Origin: an uncultured Collinsella sp.
Lineage (GTDB): Bacteria > Actinomycetota > Coriobacteriia > Coriobacteriales > Coriobacteriaceae
Direction of reading: 5' to 3'
NCBI GenBank assembly: GCA_958431945.1
Contig: CAUASQ010000019.1
Coordinates: 1-18,495, forward strand
Length of the DNA: 18,495 nucleotides
The position numbers and the translations under genes are program-made. Shown here in pieces: positions 1 through 7,136 of the stretch. The notes under the pieces were generated by a model. It saw only the letters and a program-made list of their open reading frames with translations. It was not told where the DNA came from and ran no database searches. The first letter of the stretch is position 1. Every line of letters starts with the position of its first letter.

Positions 1-1
1 C

Positions 2-151
2 CACGGTGGCGGCTTTGGTGGCACCATCCAGGCCTTCGTGCCGCTCGACCTGGTCAACACCTTCATTGCCAAGATGAACGGCTGGCTGGGCGAGGGCTCT
101 GCCCGTCACTACGCCATCTCTGACAAGGGGGCTTACGCGGCATGGCTGTAA
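2..151 (+). CDS. galK: Galactokinase, C-terminal fragment
   Basis: Only the last 49 codons are inside the window; the gene begins upstream. The fragment contains HGGGFGGTIQAFVPLDL near its start, which matches the glycine-rich third GHMP-kinase motif of galactokinases, and ends in AYAAWL. Galactokinase phosphorylates galactose to galactose-1-phosphate with ATP in the cytoplasm, the first committed step of the Leloir pathway. The next gene is a galactose-1-phosphate uridylyltransferase that overlaps this reading frame by ten bases, so the two are almost certainly translationally coupled and co-transcribed. The identification rests on one motif plus this context. Another GHMP kinase is possible but unlikely next to galT. 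Confidence 0.85.
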   Translation, partial: HGGGFGGTIQAFVPLDLVNTFIAKMNGWLGEGSARHYAISDKGAYAAWL

Positions 152-1770
152 TGACTGACGTGCGCGAGGCCGCGCAGAACCTGATCGAGTACGCCATCCA
201 CCGATCGATGATCGGCCAGGACGACCGCATCTGGGCATACAACACCATTTTGGAGTGCATCGGCGCTACGGGGCCCGCGCTCGATATGGCCTGGGCGCTC
301 CAGGTTGAGAAACTCTCGCTCTTGCACCCCGATACCCTGCCCGACTTTGACCTTGAAGGCACGCTTGCCGCGCTTTCCGAGGCTGCCGTTGCCAACGGCG
401 CCGCCGAGGACACGGCGTCGGGTCGCGACCGCATCGCCATGCGCATCATGGGCGCGCTCATGCCGAGGCCTTCGGTTGTAAACGAAGAGTTCAACGGACG
501 TATGGGCGTCAACGAGCCTCGCGCCGCAACCGACTGGTTCTACGGCCTGTGCTGCGACGCCGGCTACGTGCGCCGTGCCGCCATCGCGCGCAACATCAAA
601 TGGAGCACCCCCACCAACTGGGGCGATCTTGAGATCACTATCAACCTGTCCAAGCCTGAGAAGGACCCGCGCGATATCGCCGCGGCAGGCGCAGCCAGGA
701 ACAAGGGCGAGAAGTATCCCGCCTGCCAGCTCTGCATCGAAAACGAGGGCTATCCCGGACGCTCCGCCGCAGCCGACGGCGGCGCTCACCCCGCCCGCCA
801 GAATCTGCGCGTTATCCCCATCCAGCTCGACGGCGAGCGCTGGGGCTTCCAGTACAGCCCGTACGCGTACTTTAACGAGCACTGCATTGCCATGAGCTCC
901 GAGCATCGCCCGATGCACGTAGACCGCAAGGGTCTGACCTGTCTGCTCGACTTTGTCGACCTGTTCCCGCACTACTTTATTGGCTCCAACGCCGACCTGC
1001 CCATCGTGGGCGGCTCGATTCTTTCGCACGACCACTTCCAGGGCGGCGCGCATGAGTTCCCCATGATGCATTCCACCGAAGTCTCGCAGTTTAGCGTGCC
1101 CGGATTTGACCAGGTCACCGGCACTGTGCTGCAGTGGCCGCTCTCGGTGCTGCGTCTACGCTCGCATGACCGCGCTCAGCTGCTCGACGCTGCCGAGAAG
1201 ATTATCCTCGCCTGGCGCGAGTGGACCGACGAGTCCGTGGGCGTCATCGCGCACACAGCCGATGGCGTGGCGCACAACACCGTGACGCCCGTCATCCGCC
1301 GCGTCGACTCCCGCGGAAATGCCGGCGGCGAAATCTACGAGGCCTACCTGGCGCTTCGCTGCAATATCACGACCGACGAGCATCCGCTGGGTGTGTTCCA
1401 CCCGCATGCCGAGTACCACCACATTAAAAAGGAGAACATCGGCCTGATCGAGGTCATGGGCCTGGCCATTTTGCCGCCGCGCTTGGTCCCCGAGCTCGGC
1501 GCTGTCCGCGAGCACCTACTGGCGGCCAAAGCCGATACCAGCTACGACCTTGCCAGCGCGCTCGAGGGCGACGACCTTTGCCACGGCCACGCCGCATGGG
1601 CCGAGGACGTTTTTGCCCGCCGCGCCGACGAGCTTACGGCCGACAACGCCATCGATATCCTGCACGAAGAGGTCGGCGTGGTGTTTAGCCACGTGCTCGA
1701 CAACGCTGGCGTCTTCAAGTGGGACGAAGCCGGCCGCGCCGCCCAGCAGCGCTTTATCGACTCACTGTAA
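142..1770 (+). CDS. galT: Galactose-1-phosphate uridylyltransferase, class II
   Basis: A 542-residue protein that exchanges UDP between UDP-glucose and galactose-1-phosphate, giving UDP-galactose and glucose-1-phosphate. The signature NADLPIVGGSILSHDHFQGG is characteristic of the class II (Gram-positive type) GalT family; its SHDHFQ core, with His296 and His298, stands where class I enzymes have the HPH active site. The length is somewhat above the roughly 490-500 residues usual for the class. The ATG at 142 overlaps the galK stop and lies 11 bases after AAGGGGG. An in-frame ATG at 151 forms TAATG with the galK stop and is the alternative start. A strong intrinsic terminator follows at 1817-1858, so galKT ends a transcription unit convergent to the lac genes. 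Confidence 0.95.
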   Translation: MAVMTDVREAAQNLIEYAIHRSMIGQDDRIWAYNTILECIGATGPALDMAWALQVEKLSLLHPDTLPDFDLEGTLAALSEAAVANGAAEDTASGRDRIAMRIMGALMPRPSVVNEEFNGRMGVNEPRAATDWFYGLCCDAGYVRRAAIARNIKWSTPTNWGDLEITINLSKPEKDPRDIAAAGAARNKGEKYPACQLCIENEGYPGRSAAADGGAHPARQNLRVIPIQLDGERWGFQYSPYAYFNEHCIAMSSEHRPMHVDRKGLTCLLDFVDLFPHYFIGSNADLPIVGGSILSHDHFQGGAHEFPMMHSTEVSQFSVPGFDQVTGTVLQWPLSVLRLRSHDRAQLLDAAEKIILAWREWTDESVGVIAHTADGVAHNTVTPVIRRVDSRGNAGGEIYEAYLALRCNITTDEHPLGVFHPHAEYHHIKKENIGLIEVMGLAILPPRLVPELGAVREHLLAAKADTSYDLASALEGDDLCHGHAAWAEDVFARRADELTADNAIDILHEEVGVVFSHVLDNAGVFKWDEAGRAAQQRFIDSL

Positions 1771-1816
1771 TGATCCCTTGGGGACGGAGGAAAACGAATC
1801 ATTTCGTCTTCAAGAC

Positions 1817-1858
1817 AACGGCGCCCGCCGGCAACATCGCCGACGGGCGCCGTTTTTT
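1817..1858 (+). terminator. Intrinsic terminator of galKT
   Basis: Arms AACGGCGCCCG (1817-1827) and CGGGCGCCGTT (1844-1854) are perfectly complementary, with further GCCGGC/GCCG pairing inside, and the stem runs into six T residues at 1853-1858. It lies 47 bases after the galT stop. Confidence 0.9.
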
Positions 1859-1862
1859 GAGT

Positions 1863-1920
1863 GTAGTCATTGGGGACGTTCTTAAACGACTGGTCATTAA
1901 AGAACGTCCCCGATGACTAC
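1863..1920. repeat. Dispersed palindromic repeat, copy 1
   Basis: Two 21-base arms (1863-1883 and 1900-1920) are inverted copies of each other with one mismatch; the core is GGGGACGTTCTT. Bases 1865-1895 recur in inverted orientation at 6615-6645 with 30 of 31 identities. A shorter relative, GGAACGTCCC, follows near 1952-1961, and TTGGGGACG also occurs near 1779. The gap from galT to lacC (1771-2180) therefore holds the galT terminator, this repeat family and the structured element at 2016-2151. No credible gene is seen there. It resembles REP/BIME-type intergenic elements. Confidence 0.75.
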
Positions 1921-2015
1921 CCCAAGGAATGTCCCAGACTGCCGGCAGAAAAGGAACGTCCCTAACTGCCGCATCCGGAGCAAGACAACGCCGCAGGTAG
2001 AGGACGGACAGCGAG

Positions 2016-2151
2016 CGGGCCGCATTTGAGACAAGGTGACGCGAAACGAAAGGGCGCTGACCTTCTGGTCGCGCCCTTGAAGTTGAACGTCAGATTGTCC
2101 AAATGCGGCCCGCGCAGCGTCGACCGGTCCGCCGTTCGGTAGAACGGCGGA
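2016..2151. repeat. Nested inverted-repeat element downstream of lacC
   Basis: Outer 13-base arms CGGGCCGCATTTG (2016-2028) and CAAATGCGGCCCG (2100-2112) enclose an inner hairpin with arms AAGGGCGC (2050-2057) and GCGCCCTT (2071-2078), extended by GACC/GGTC pairing. A separate perfect 10-base hairpin follows (TCCGCCGTTC 2128-2137, GAACGGCGGA 2142-2151). Read on the minus strand, the inner hairpin followed by TCGTTTCG could terminate the lac operon, but its T tract is poor. The element may be a small repeat family or a structured RNA tail; the sequence alone does not decide. Confidence 0.55.
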
Positions 2152-2180
2152 ACCAATAGGTTTGGTAAAACCGCGTAACC

Positions 2181-3116
2181 CTAAAGCTCCGTTACTTCAA
2201 CGTTGTTGTAGATCTCTTCCCAGCGGTCCATGACCAGGTGGCCGGTCTTGGGATCCATGGCGTTGAGCTTGCCGCAGGTATTGGCGGTCTTGAGCACCGT
2301 GACGTCGTCGGCACCAGCAGCAATGGCATGCGCAAAACCGGCGATGGTCGAGTCACCGGAACCCGTCGCGTTCACAGCCGCAATCGCGGGCGTCTTGGCG
2401 CGGAACGCGCGGCCCTCATGGAAGCCCACCGAACCGGCAGCGCCCATCGAAACGACAACCCAGGGAATACCGGCAAAGCGGCCATCGGCGGCGAGCGCCT
2501 CGCGCAGGGCATCGACATCATCGGTCGTAAAGGACGTACCCAGCAGGCCGTTAATCTCGGTCAGGTTGGGCTTTACGAGCTCAGGCTTAGCGTCGGACTC
2601 AAGCGCGGCCTCCAGCGATGCACCCGAGGTATCGAGCAGCACCTTGGCGCCCGCCTCCTCAGCGATCTTGACGAGCTCGGCATAGTAGCCGGCATCGACG
2701 CCGCGCGGCAGCGAGCCCGAAAGCGTCACAACGTCCGCCTTCGCTGCAAGCTCGGCGAACTTGGCCGTAAAGGCCTCGAGCTCGGCCGGGGCGATCTGCG
2801 GGCCGCTCTCCAGCAGCTCGGTCTGGTTGCCCTCGTGCAGGATATTCAGGCAGATGCGCGTCTCGCCAGCGATGGGCACAAAGTCGTTCTTGACGCCATC
2901 GGCATCCATGAGCCCGGCCATATAGGCACCCATGTGACCGCCAAGCAGGCCAGTCGCGAGCACGTCATCTCCCAGCTGCAGCAGCACACGGCTCACGTTG
3001 AGGCCCTTACCGCCAGCAGTCTTTTCGGGCGTCACACGGTTCACGTCGTCGATGATCAACTTGTCGAGCTGATAGCGCGTATCAATCGACGGGTTCATGG
3101 TAACGGTCAGAATCAT
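2181..3116 (-). CDS. lacC: Tagatose-6-phosphate kinase (PfkB family)
   Basis: A 311-residue PfkB-family sugar kinase that phosphorylates tagatose-6-phosphate to tagatose-1,6-bisphosphate. The start MILTVTMNPSIDTRYQLD, the Gly-Gly-Lys-Gly motif at residues 35-38 (TAGGKGLNVSRVL) and the C-terminal NATGSGDSTIAG with the catalytic base Asp255 are all present. The tail TGHLVMDRWEEIYNNVEV closely follows lactococcal LacC, which favours LacC over the related 1-phosphofructokinase FruK. The reading frame is open upstream to 3161, but the ATG at 3116 is preferred because AGGAG lies seven bases before it and family members start there. It is the last gene of the lacA-lacB-lacX-lacC order, 56 bases after lacX. 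No lacD aldolase follows it. Confidence 0.93.
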   Translation of the reverse strand: MILTVTMNPSIDTRYQLDKLIIDDVNRVTPEKTAGGKGLNVSRVLLQLGDDVLATGLLGGHMGAYMAGLMDADGVKNDFVPIAGETRICLNILHEGNQTELLESGPQIAPAELEAFTAKFAELAAKADVVTLSGSLPRGVDAGYYAELVKIAEEAGAKVLLDTSGASLEAALESDAKPELVKPNLTEINGLLGTSFTTDDVDALREALAADGRFAGIPWVVVSMGAAGSVGFHEGRAFRAKTPAIAAVNATGSGDSTIAGFAHAIAAGADDVTVLKTANTCGKLNAMDPKTGHLVMDRWEEIYNNVEVTEL

Positions 3117-3172
3117 ATTGAACTCCTGTTTCCGGGGCACGACACGCGCGGCCCCAAACATACGATAGCTCG

Positions 3173-4054
3173 TTAAAGGATCTCGATCTCAAAGCCGCGG
3201 GTAACGGTCTCCCCCGGCTTGGCCACCAGGCAGCCGCGCTTGTGCTCCAGAATATCGTCCTCGTCGGAGCAGGTGGACAGGCCGCCCCACGGTTCCACGG
3301 CCACAAAGTCGCCCTCGGGCTTGCTCCACACAATCAGGTACGGCATATCGGGAAACGTCAGGCGCACGCCCTTGTCCTCGGTTTTCTTGGTCAGCGTAAC
3401 CACGCGGCTCTCGAGCACGTCAAAGATGGTCTCTGCGAAGTCAAAGAGTTCGTGGGTCAGCGGCAGGTCATGGCCAACCATCGGGTTCTTGCTGCGATGC
3501 TCAACATCAATCAAGCCCGTCGAGGGAACGGCAGTACAGAGCTCGGCGGCCTCGCGCTGATCGAAACGAAGCTCGTAGTCGTCATAGGACTCGCCCTCGT
3601 CAAGCGGGCACTTAAAGCCAGGGTGACCGCCCACAAAGAACGGCATGTCCTCGGTGCCCTCATTGGTCACCTCGTACGACACGGCCACCTTCTCCGCATC
3701 GATCGCGTAACGAGCAACGATCTTAAACGGATACGGGTACTGCTCGAGCAACTCGGCATGGTCGGCAGAGCTTAGGCTCAGCGCGACCATGTTGTCGCCC
3801 TGCTCCTCGAGCTTCCACTCCTGTTTGCGAGCAAAGCCGTGACGGGCGAGCTTAACCTCGCGGCCGCCCATGGTCATTGCGCGACCGTCACGAAGGCCGC
3901 CGCAGATCGGGAAACAAATGGGTGCCTGGCCCGACCAGACCGCCGGGTCACCCTGCCACAGGTACTCACGGCCGTTGGCCGTAATAGAAGTGAACGATCC
4001 GCCAGCCGTGCTCAACGCCACACGAATAGAACCGTTATCAAGAACAAACTCCAT
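3173..4054 (-). CDS. lacX: LacX-like aldose 1-epimerase family protein
   Basis: A 293-residue protein of the galactose mutarotase-like superfamily. The stretch FFVGGHPGFKCPLDEGESYDD, broken here as GGHPGFKCPL followed by an acidic YDDYEL segment, matches the LacX subgroup found in lactococcal lac operons; the C-terminal half continues with VWSKPEGDFVAVEPW. Mutarotases interconvert alpha and beta anomers of aldoses. The exact substrate of LacX proteins is not firmly known to me; a role on galactose or a phosphorylated sugar is inferred from the operon. The ATG at 4054 is preferred to the upstream 4087 because an AAGG motif precedes it by five bases. It sits between lacB and lacC, whereas in Lactococcus lacX is at the operon end. 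Confidence 0.85.
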   Translation of the reverse strand: MEFVLDNGSIRVALSTAGGSFTSITANGREYLWQGDPAVWSGQAPICFPICGGLRDGRAMTMGGREVKLARHGFARKQEWKLEEQGDNMVALSLSSADHAELLEQYPYPFKIVARYAIDAEKVAVSYEVTNEGTEDMPFFVGGHPGFKCPLDEGESYDDYELRFDQREAAELCTAVPSTGLIDVEHRSKNPMVGHDLPLTHELFDFAETIFDVLESRVVTLTKKTEDKGVRLTFPDMPYLIVWSKPEGDFVAVEPWGGLSTCSDEDDILEHKRGCLVAKPGETVTRGFEIEIL

Positions 4055-4173
4055 AGGAGCCTTCCCTTTCTTACGACAGCCCGCCAAGTCAATAGGGCTG
4101 ATAGAAAACCGGCCCGCGCCCCATCACAGAAACGCGAGCCGTCAACGGACTAGTTAATTACGCCGGATACCCG

Positions 4174-4698
4174 CTAATCATGGTATTCGCCGCGGTCCCA
4201 CTTCTCGAGGAACTCGTCAAAGAAGTGCGGGTCAGCCTGAGCCTCGGCGTCGGCCTTATTGCAGGCATCGATCTTGGCGATCAGGGCATCGTGCTCGGGG
4301 GTCTTCTCGTAGGGCTCCTCCAGGAAGGCAAGCATGATATCGGCCATCAGGAACTCGCCGGTGATCTTGCCGCCAAAGCCCACGATGTTGGCGTTGAGCT
4401 CGCGACGGGCATACAGGGCAGAGGTCATGTCGCGGACCAAGGCGCAGCGGGCGCCGGGAACCTTGTTGACGGCGTTGGTGATGCCGATGCCGGTACCGCA
4501 CAGGGCCACGCCAAAGTCGGCCTTGCCGCTGGCAACAGCCTCGCCCACGGCCTTACCGTAGATGGGGTAGTGCGTACGGGTGTGGCTGTAGGTGCCGCAG
4601 TCGAGCACCTTGTAGCCAGCCTGCTCCAGGCGGTCGGCCAGATAGATCTTCTCGTCCGTAACGATATGGTCGCAACCGATTGCGATGGTCTTCTTCAT
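4174..4698 (-). CDS. lacB: Galactose-6-phosphate isomerase, subunit LacB
   Basis: A 174-residue RpiB/LacAB-family isomerase subunit. With LacA it forms the enzyme converting galactose-6-phosphate to tagatose-6-phosphate. The start IAIGCDHIVTDEK, the HTRTHYPIYGK segment, the catalytic-loop motif CGTGIG at residues 67-72 and the ending EFLEKWDRGEYHD match lactococcal LacB almost residue for residue; the usual length is about 171. The ATG has AAGGA seven bases upstream. It lies 63 bases after lacA and 119 bases before lacX, all on the minus strand, and no terminator is seen between them, so a single operon is likely. Confidence 0.97.
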   Translation of the reverse strand: MKKTIAIGCDHIVTDEKIYLADRLEQAGYKVLDCGTYSHTRTHYPIYGKAVGEAVASGKADFGVALCGTGIGITNAVNKVPGARCALVRDMTSALYARRELNANIVGFGGKITGEFLMADIMLAFLEEPYEKTPEHDALIAKIDACNKADAEAQADPHFFDEFLEKWDRGEYHD

Positions 4699-4761
4699 CA
4701 GAACGTCCTTTCGTCTGAATTCACAAGTTGAGGTAGAAGTTCGAGTTCTCGGTGGCTCTCG

Positions 4762-5190
4762 TTAGGCCATCTTGTTGAGCATGTCGACACGGATCTGGTG
4801 ACGGCCGCCGGCGTACTGGGCGCGCAGGAACTCGCGGGCGATTTTCTTGGCGACCTCGGTGCCCACAACGCCCGGGCCCATGGTGACCATGCGCGAGCCG
4901 TTGTGCTCGCGGGTCATGTAGGCGGAACGCTCGTCGGAAATGTTGGCGACGACCATGCCCTTTATCTTGACGGCGGCCATATAGGAGCCGACGCCGTACT
5001 TATCGAATGCGAAGCCCTGGGAATCCTTGTGCTCCAGCAGGTCCTTGGCAACGGCGGTCGCGGAATCGACAAAGTCCGCGGCAGGGGTCTCGGAATAGTC
5101 GACGACCTCGTGACCGTCGGCGATGAGCATCTCCTTGATGGACTCCTTCATCGACATACCGTCGGCATCGGAAGCGATTACAACCCTCAT
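4762..5190 (-). CDS. lacA: Galactose-6-phosphate isomerase, subunit LacA
   Basis: A 142-residue RpiB/LacAB-family protein, the usual LacA length. Motifs shared with lactococcal LacA are ASDADGMSMKESIKE at the start, the YGVGSYMAAVKIKGMV segment, SDERSAYMTREHN, and the C-terminal GGRHQIRVDMLNKMA. LacA pairs with LacB in the heteromeric galactose-6-phosphate isomerase. It is the first gene of the minus-strand operon, and its ATG is preceded by a strong AAGGAGG five bases upstream. About 240 bases further upstream lie repeats shared with the lacF promoter region, so lacA and lacF are probably co-regulated. Confidence 0.96.
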   Translation of the reverse strand: MRVVIASDADGMSMKESIKEMLIADGHEVVDYSETPAADFVDSATAVAKDLLEHKDSQGFAFDKYGVGSYMAAVKIKGMVVANISDERSAYMTREHNGSRMVTMGPGVVGTEVAKKIAREFLRAQYAGGRHQIRVDMLNKMA

Positions 5191-5430
5191 GACATCCTCC
5201 TTGAGAGATACGCAGGTGCGTAGTTTCTGTTTGGAAGTGTTGAATCGCGTTCAGGTCCGGGCATCTGAATGTGCGGTTCTTCACTGTTCGTGTTTATTTG
5301 AACACATTCGAACATCAACTGCAAGACTTATTTGTTTATCTTTGTTCTTTTTTGAACAAATACCGTTCACGGATGATTGCTGACCGTTTGAACCCGGCGC
5401 GGACGTAGCGACCGCGTATTCAACAAACAA
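5191..5430 (-). promoter_or_regulatory. lacA operon upstream regulatory region
   Basis: This A/T-richer stretch upstream of lacA holds many GAACA/TGTTC elements. A 19-base block at 5296-5314 (on the minus strand TGTTCGAATGTGTTCAAAT) matches one upstream of lacF at 7301-7319 (TGTTCGATATTGTTCAGAT) in the same orientation relative to the gene. An inverted repeat TTTGTTC-N6-GAACAAA lies at 5341-5360. No LacI-type CG-centred operator like those of the three divergons was found here. I did not fix the -35 and -10 elements. Confidence 0.6.
5341..5391 (+). promoter_or_regulatory. 21-bp-phased direct repeats upstream of lacA (LytTR-like)
   Basis: Three 9-base elements begin exactly 21 bases apart: TTTGTTCTT (5341-5349), ACCGTTCAC (5362-5370) and ACCGTTTGA (5383-5391). 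The pair ACCGTTCAC-N12-ACCGTTTGA is the counterpart of the lacF pair. They lie in the plus orientation, opposite to lacA transcription, unlike the lacF copy. Confidence 0.6.
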
Positions 5431-5463
5431 AAGGGCGGCCGAGAACGTGTCTCGGCCGCCCTT
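5431..5463 (-). terminator. Intrinsic terminator after the membrane-protein gene
   Basis: Perfect 14-base arms AAGGGCGGCCGAGA (5431-5444) and TCTCGGCCGCCCTT (5450-5463) have a five-base loop. Read on the minus strand the stem runs into TTTTGTTTG. It lies 34 bases beyond the stop of the 6511-5498 gene and would insulate lacA from it. Confidence 0.88.
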
Positions 5464-5497
5464 CTTACGGTTAATCTTCCAAAGAACGCTTTGCCGC

Positions 5498-6511
5498 CTA
5501 CTCAGACTGCCTGCCCTTCTTGGCATGCTTGGACGGAGCACTCAGAAAGCGGCCCGTCAAATAGTTCGCGGGACCGGAGATATCAATCCCCAGCAGGGTG
5601 TGCCCCAGCCACAAAAACGCCGCGAGCACCAGCAATGGAATCACGCACGAGGTCACGATCATCACGATGACGCCTTCGATAAGGTCGGTCACCTGCTGCA
5701 CGATCTCGTCGGTCATCTGCTTGGCACCGCTGGTCACCGACGTGACGAGGCCCGAGGCACCGTCGGCAAGCTGCTCGAGCACGCTCTTGGACTCTGCGGA
5801 CTCGGTCTTTTTCTTGCTTGTTTTGGAGCTATCGCTATCTGCCGCACTCGCAGCGTCGGCCGCCTTTTGCTCGGCCGCCTCGATGCTAACGCGATACGTT
5901 TCATCGACCTTCTGCGACACCCATACGCTCGCGGGCACGAGCGCCATGCCGATCACGGCAACCACCAGCACGCGCGTCGCCACACGGCGCAGGACAGTGC
6001 TCGTGCTCCAGCGCCCGTGAATGCCGAGCGACACCGCAAAGAGCACCAACGCAAACGGGATTAAGATGCCCAAGCCGACCGACCACAAAATCGTGAGCAA
6101 ATATTTCTCTAGGTATAGCACGGCAAGCACGATACCAAGGTTGCCTGAAAGCTGCGCGAGCTGCTCGGCAACCGGCGTTCCCGTATCACCCGGCAGCGCG
6201 GTAATGCCCGCAGACAGCGCCACGCACGAGGCCGTGAGCGCCAGTACGTTACCTTTCTTTTGATCGATGACCTCGATGGTGGAGTCCCAAGTTTTGGTAT
6301 CGGCGAAATGCGGACGAGCTACAAAGCCCGACAGCAGCGCCAGTACCACGAGCGCAACGATAAAGCCAATCTGCAGCTTTTTGTTTGCGCACACGACATC
6401 GGACAGGCTGGGCTGCAGCTCGGTTACCGTCGTGTGCTCGGTTATCTGGACAGGACGCCCATGAGCCATCTCGTGCGCGTCTCTTTTTTGTATTGACCCG
6501 TTGTCCGGCAT
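5498..6511 (-). CDS. Unrecognised multi-pass membrane protein
   Basis: A 337-residue protein I do not recognise. Hydrophobic segments at about residues 47-66, 88-106, 125-163 (probably two), 179-198 and 279-303 suggest five or six membrane spans. The first 45 residues are polar, residues 205-250 form an Ala/Lys/Glu/Ser-rich and probably helical linker (EAAEQKAADAASAADSDSSK), and the C-terminus is basic (SKHAKKGRQSE). The ATG has GAGGAGG seven bases upstream, and the gene has its own promoter-like -10 and its own terminator, so it is a single-gene unit embedded between lacA and lacF. No link to lactose use can be seen in the protein. Transport, sensing or an envelope role are all open. Confidence 0.8.
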   Translation of the reverse strand: MPDNGSIQKRDAHEMAHGRPVQITEHTTVTELQPSLSDVVCANKKLQIGFIVALVVLALLSGFVARPHFADTKTWDSTIEVIDQKKGNVLALTASCVALSAGITALPGDTGTPVAEQLAQLSGNLGIVLAVLYLEKYLLTILWSVGLGILIPFALVLFAVSLGIHGRWSTSTVLRRVATRVLVVAVIGMALVPASVWVSQKVDETYRVSIEAAEQKAADAASAADSDSSKTSKKKTESAESKSVLEQLADGASGLVTSVTSGAKQMTDEIVQQVTDLIEGVIVMIVTSCVIPLLVLAAFLWLGHTLLGIDISGPANYLTGRFLSAPSKHAKKGRQSE

Positions 6512-6549
6512 TTGGATACCTCCTCATTCCGGCCTGTATTGCGGATGGA

Positions 6550-6555
6550 AGTATA
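6550..6555 (-). promoter_or_regulatory. Candidate -10 box of the membrane-protein gene
   Basis: TATACT on the minus strand lies about 40 bases before the start codon at 6511 and upstream of the GAGGAGG ribosome site. No good -35 hexamer is visible at 17 bases. Confidence 0.45.
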
Positions 6556-6614
6556 CCCACCCAGTAAAAAACCGAACGGGAGGGCGTGCAGAAGCTCCAG
6601 GACTGCCCCCCAAG

Positions 6615-6645
6615 GACTAGTCGTTTAAGAACGTCCCCAATGACT
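6615..6645. repeat. Dispersed palindromic repeat, copy 2 (half element)
   Basis: The reverse complement matches 1865-1895 at 30 of 31 positions and carries the same GGGGACGTTCTT core. Only one arm of the longer palindrome seen near 1863-1920 is present here. Confidence 0.75.
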
Positions 6646-6656
6646 GTCTCGGGATG

Positions 6657-6723
6657 AGTTGCGGTGGAATAGGGATTGTTTTGCGCCCGTCGGCCCCTAT
6701 TCAGTCCCTATTTCACCGCAACT
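6657..6723. repeat. Long inverted repeat with 21-base arms
   Basis: The left arm starting AGTTGCGGTGGAATAGGGA (6657-6677) and the right arm ending CCCTATTTCACCGCAACT (6703-6723) are inverted copies with two mismatches and a 25-base loop. No T tract follows, so a repeat element is more likely than a terminator. Together with 6615-6645 it fills most of the gap from the membrane-protein gene to the lacF terminator. Confidence 0.7.
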
Positions 6724-6734
6724 TGGAGGAGGAC

Positions 6735-6770
6735 AGAAAAAGCCCTGCCGCGGGTAGCGGCAGAGCTTTT
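6735..6770 (-). terminator. Intrinsic terminator of lacF
   Basis: Arms AAAAGCCCTGCCGC (6738-6751) and GCGGCAGAGCTTTT (6757-6770) pair with one mismatch. On the minus strand the stem ends in a run of T (6741-6737). It lies 28 bases after the lacF stop. Confidence 0.85.
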
Positions 6771-6797
6771 GGAAGGGGACTTGGTTGTGAGGGCCCG

Positions 6798-7136
6798 TTA
6801 GGCGAGCTTGGCCTCGAGCTCGGCGATGCGCTTGTAGGCATCGATGGTAAAGCGGGTCTGCTTCTCCAGGATCATAGTGGTCATGAGAGTGTCCTGAGCG
6901 TGAGCCATGATGAAGGTCATCTCCATCTCGCCACCGCCGGCCTCCTGCGAAAGCAGTTTGGTCTGCGTGTCGTGGGCACCGATGAGCGCATCGCTGGCAT
7001 CCTTGTGCAACTGTTCGGCCTTCTCAAAGTCACCCTCGCGAGCAGCATCGAGCGCTGCAAGCAGATCGGTCTGGGCGTCACCTGCGTATGCGACGATCTC
7101 GAATCCAACCATCGAGATTTCTTCTTTGGTTGCCAT
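6798..7136 (-). CDS. lacF: PTS lactose-specific EIIA component
   Basis: A 112-residue EIIA of the PTS lactose/cellobiose family, close to the usual length of about 105. GFEIVAYAGDAQTDLLAALDAA at the start (residues 11-32), QTKLLSQEA in the middle, and the active-site region MAHAQDTLMTTMI with the phosphorylated His79 and metal-binding Asp82 are present. It passes phosphate from HPr to the EIIB domains of the permeases in the cytoplasm. It is the only EIIA here, while two EIICB genes lie downstream at 8712 and 15240, so it probably serves both. AAGGA lies seven bases before the ATG. It follows lacI-1 on the same strand at 214 bases with its own regulatory region between them. Confidence 0.94.
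   Translation of the reverse strand: MATKEEISMVGFEIVAYAGDAQTDLLAALDAAREGDFEKAEQLHKDASDALIGAHDTQTKLLSQEAGGGEMEMTFIMAHAQDTLMTTMILEKQTRFTIDAYKRIAELEAKLA

Noticed and set aside
1962..2156. A 64-codon minus-strand frame beyond lacC
   Set aside because: It spans the nested inverted repeats, has no ribosome site I can see, and is better explained as a repeat or structured element.
2181..3116. 1-phosphofructokinase (FruK) as the identity of the PfkB-family gene
   Set aside because: It lies in an operon with lacA and lacB, and its C-terminal segment follows LacC.
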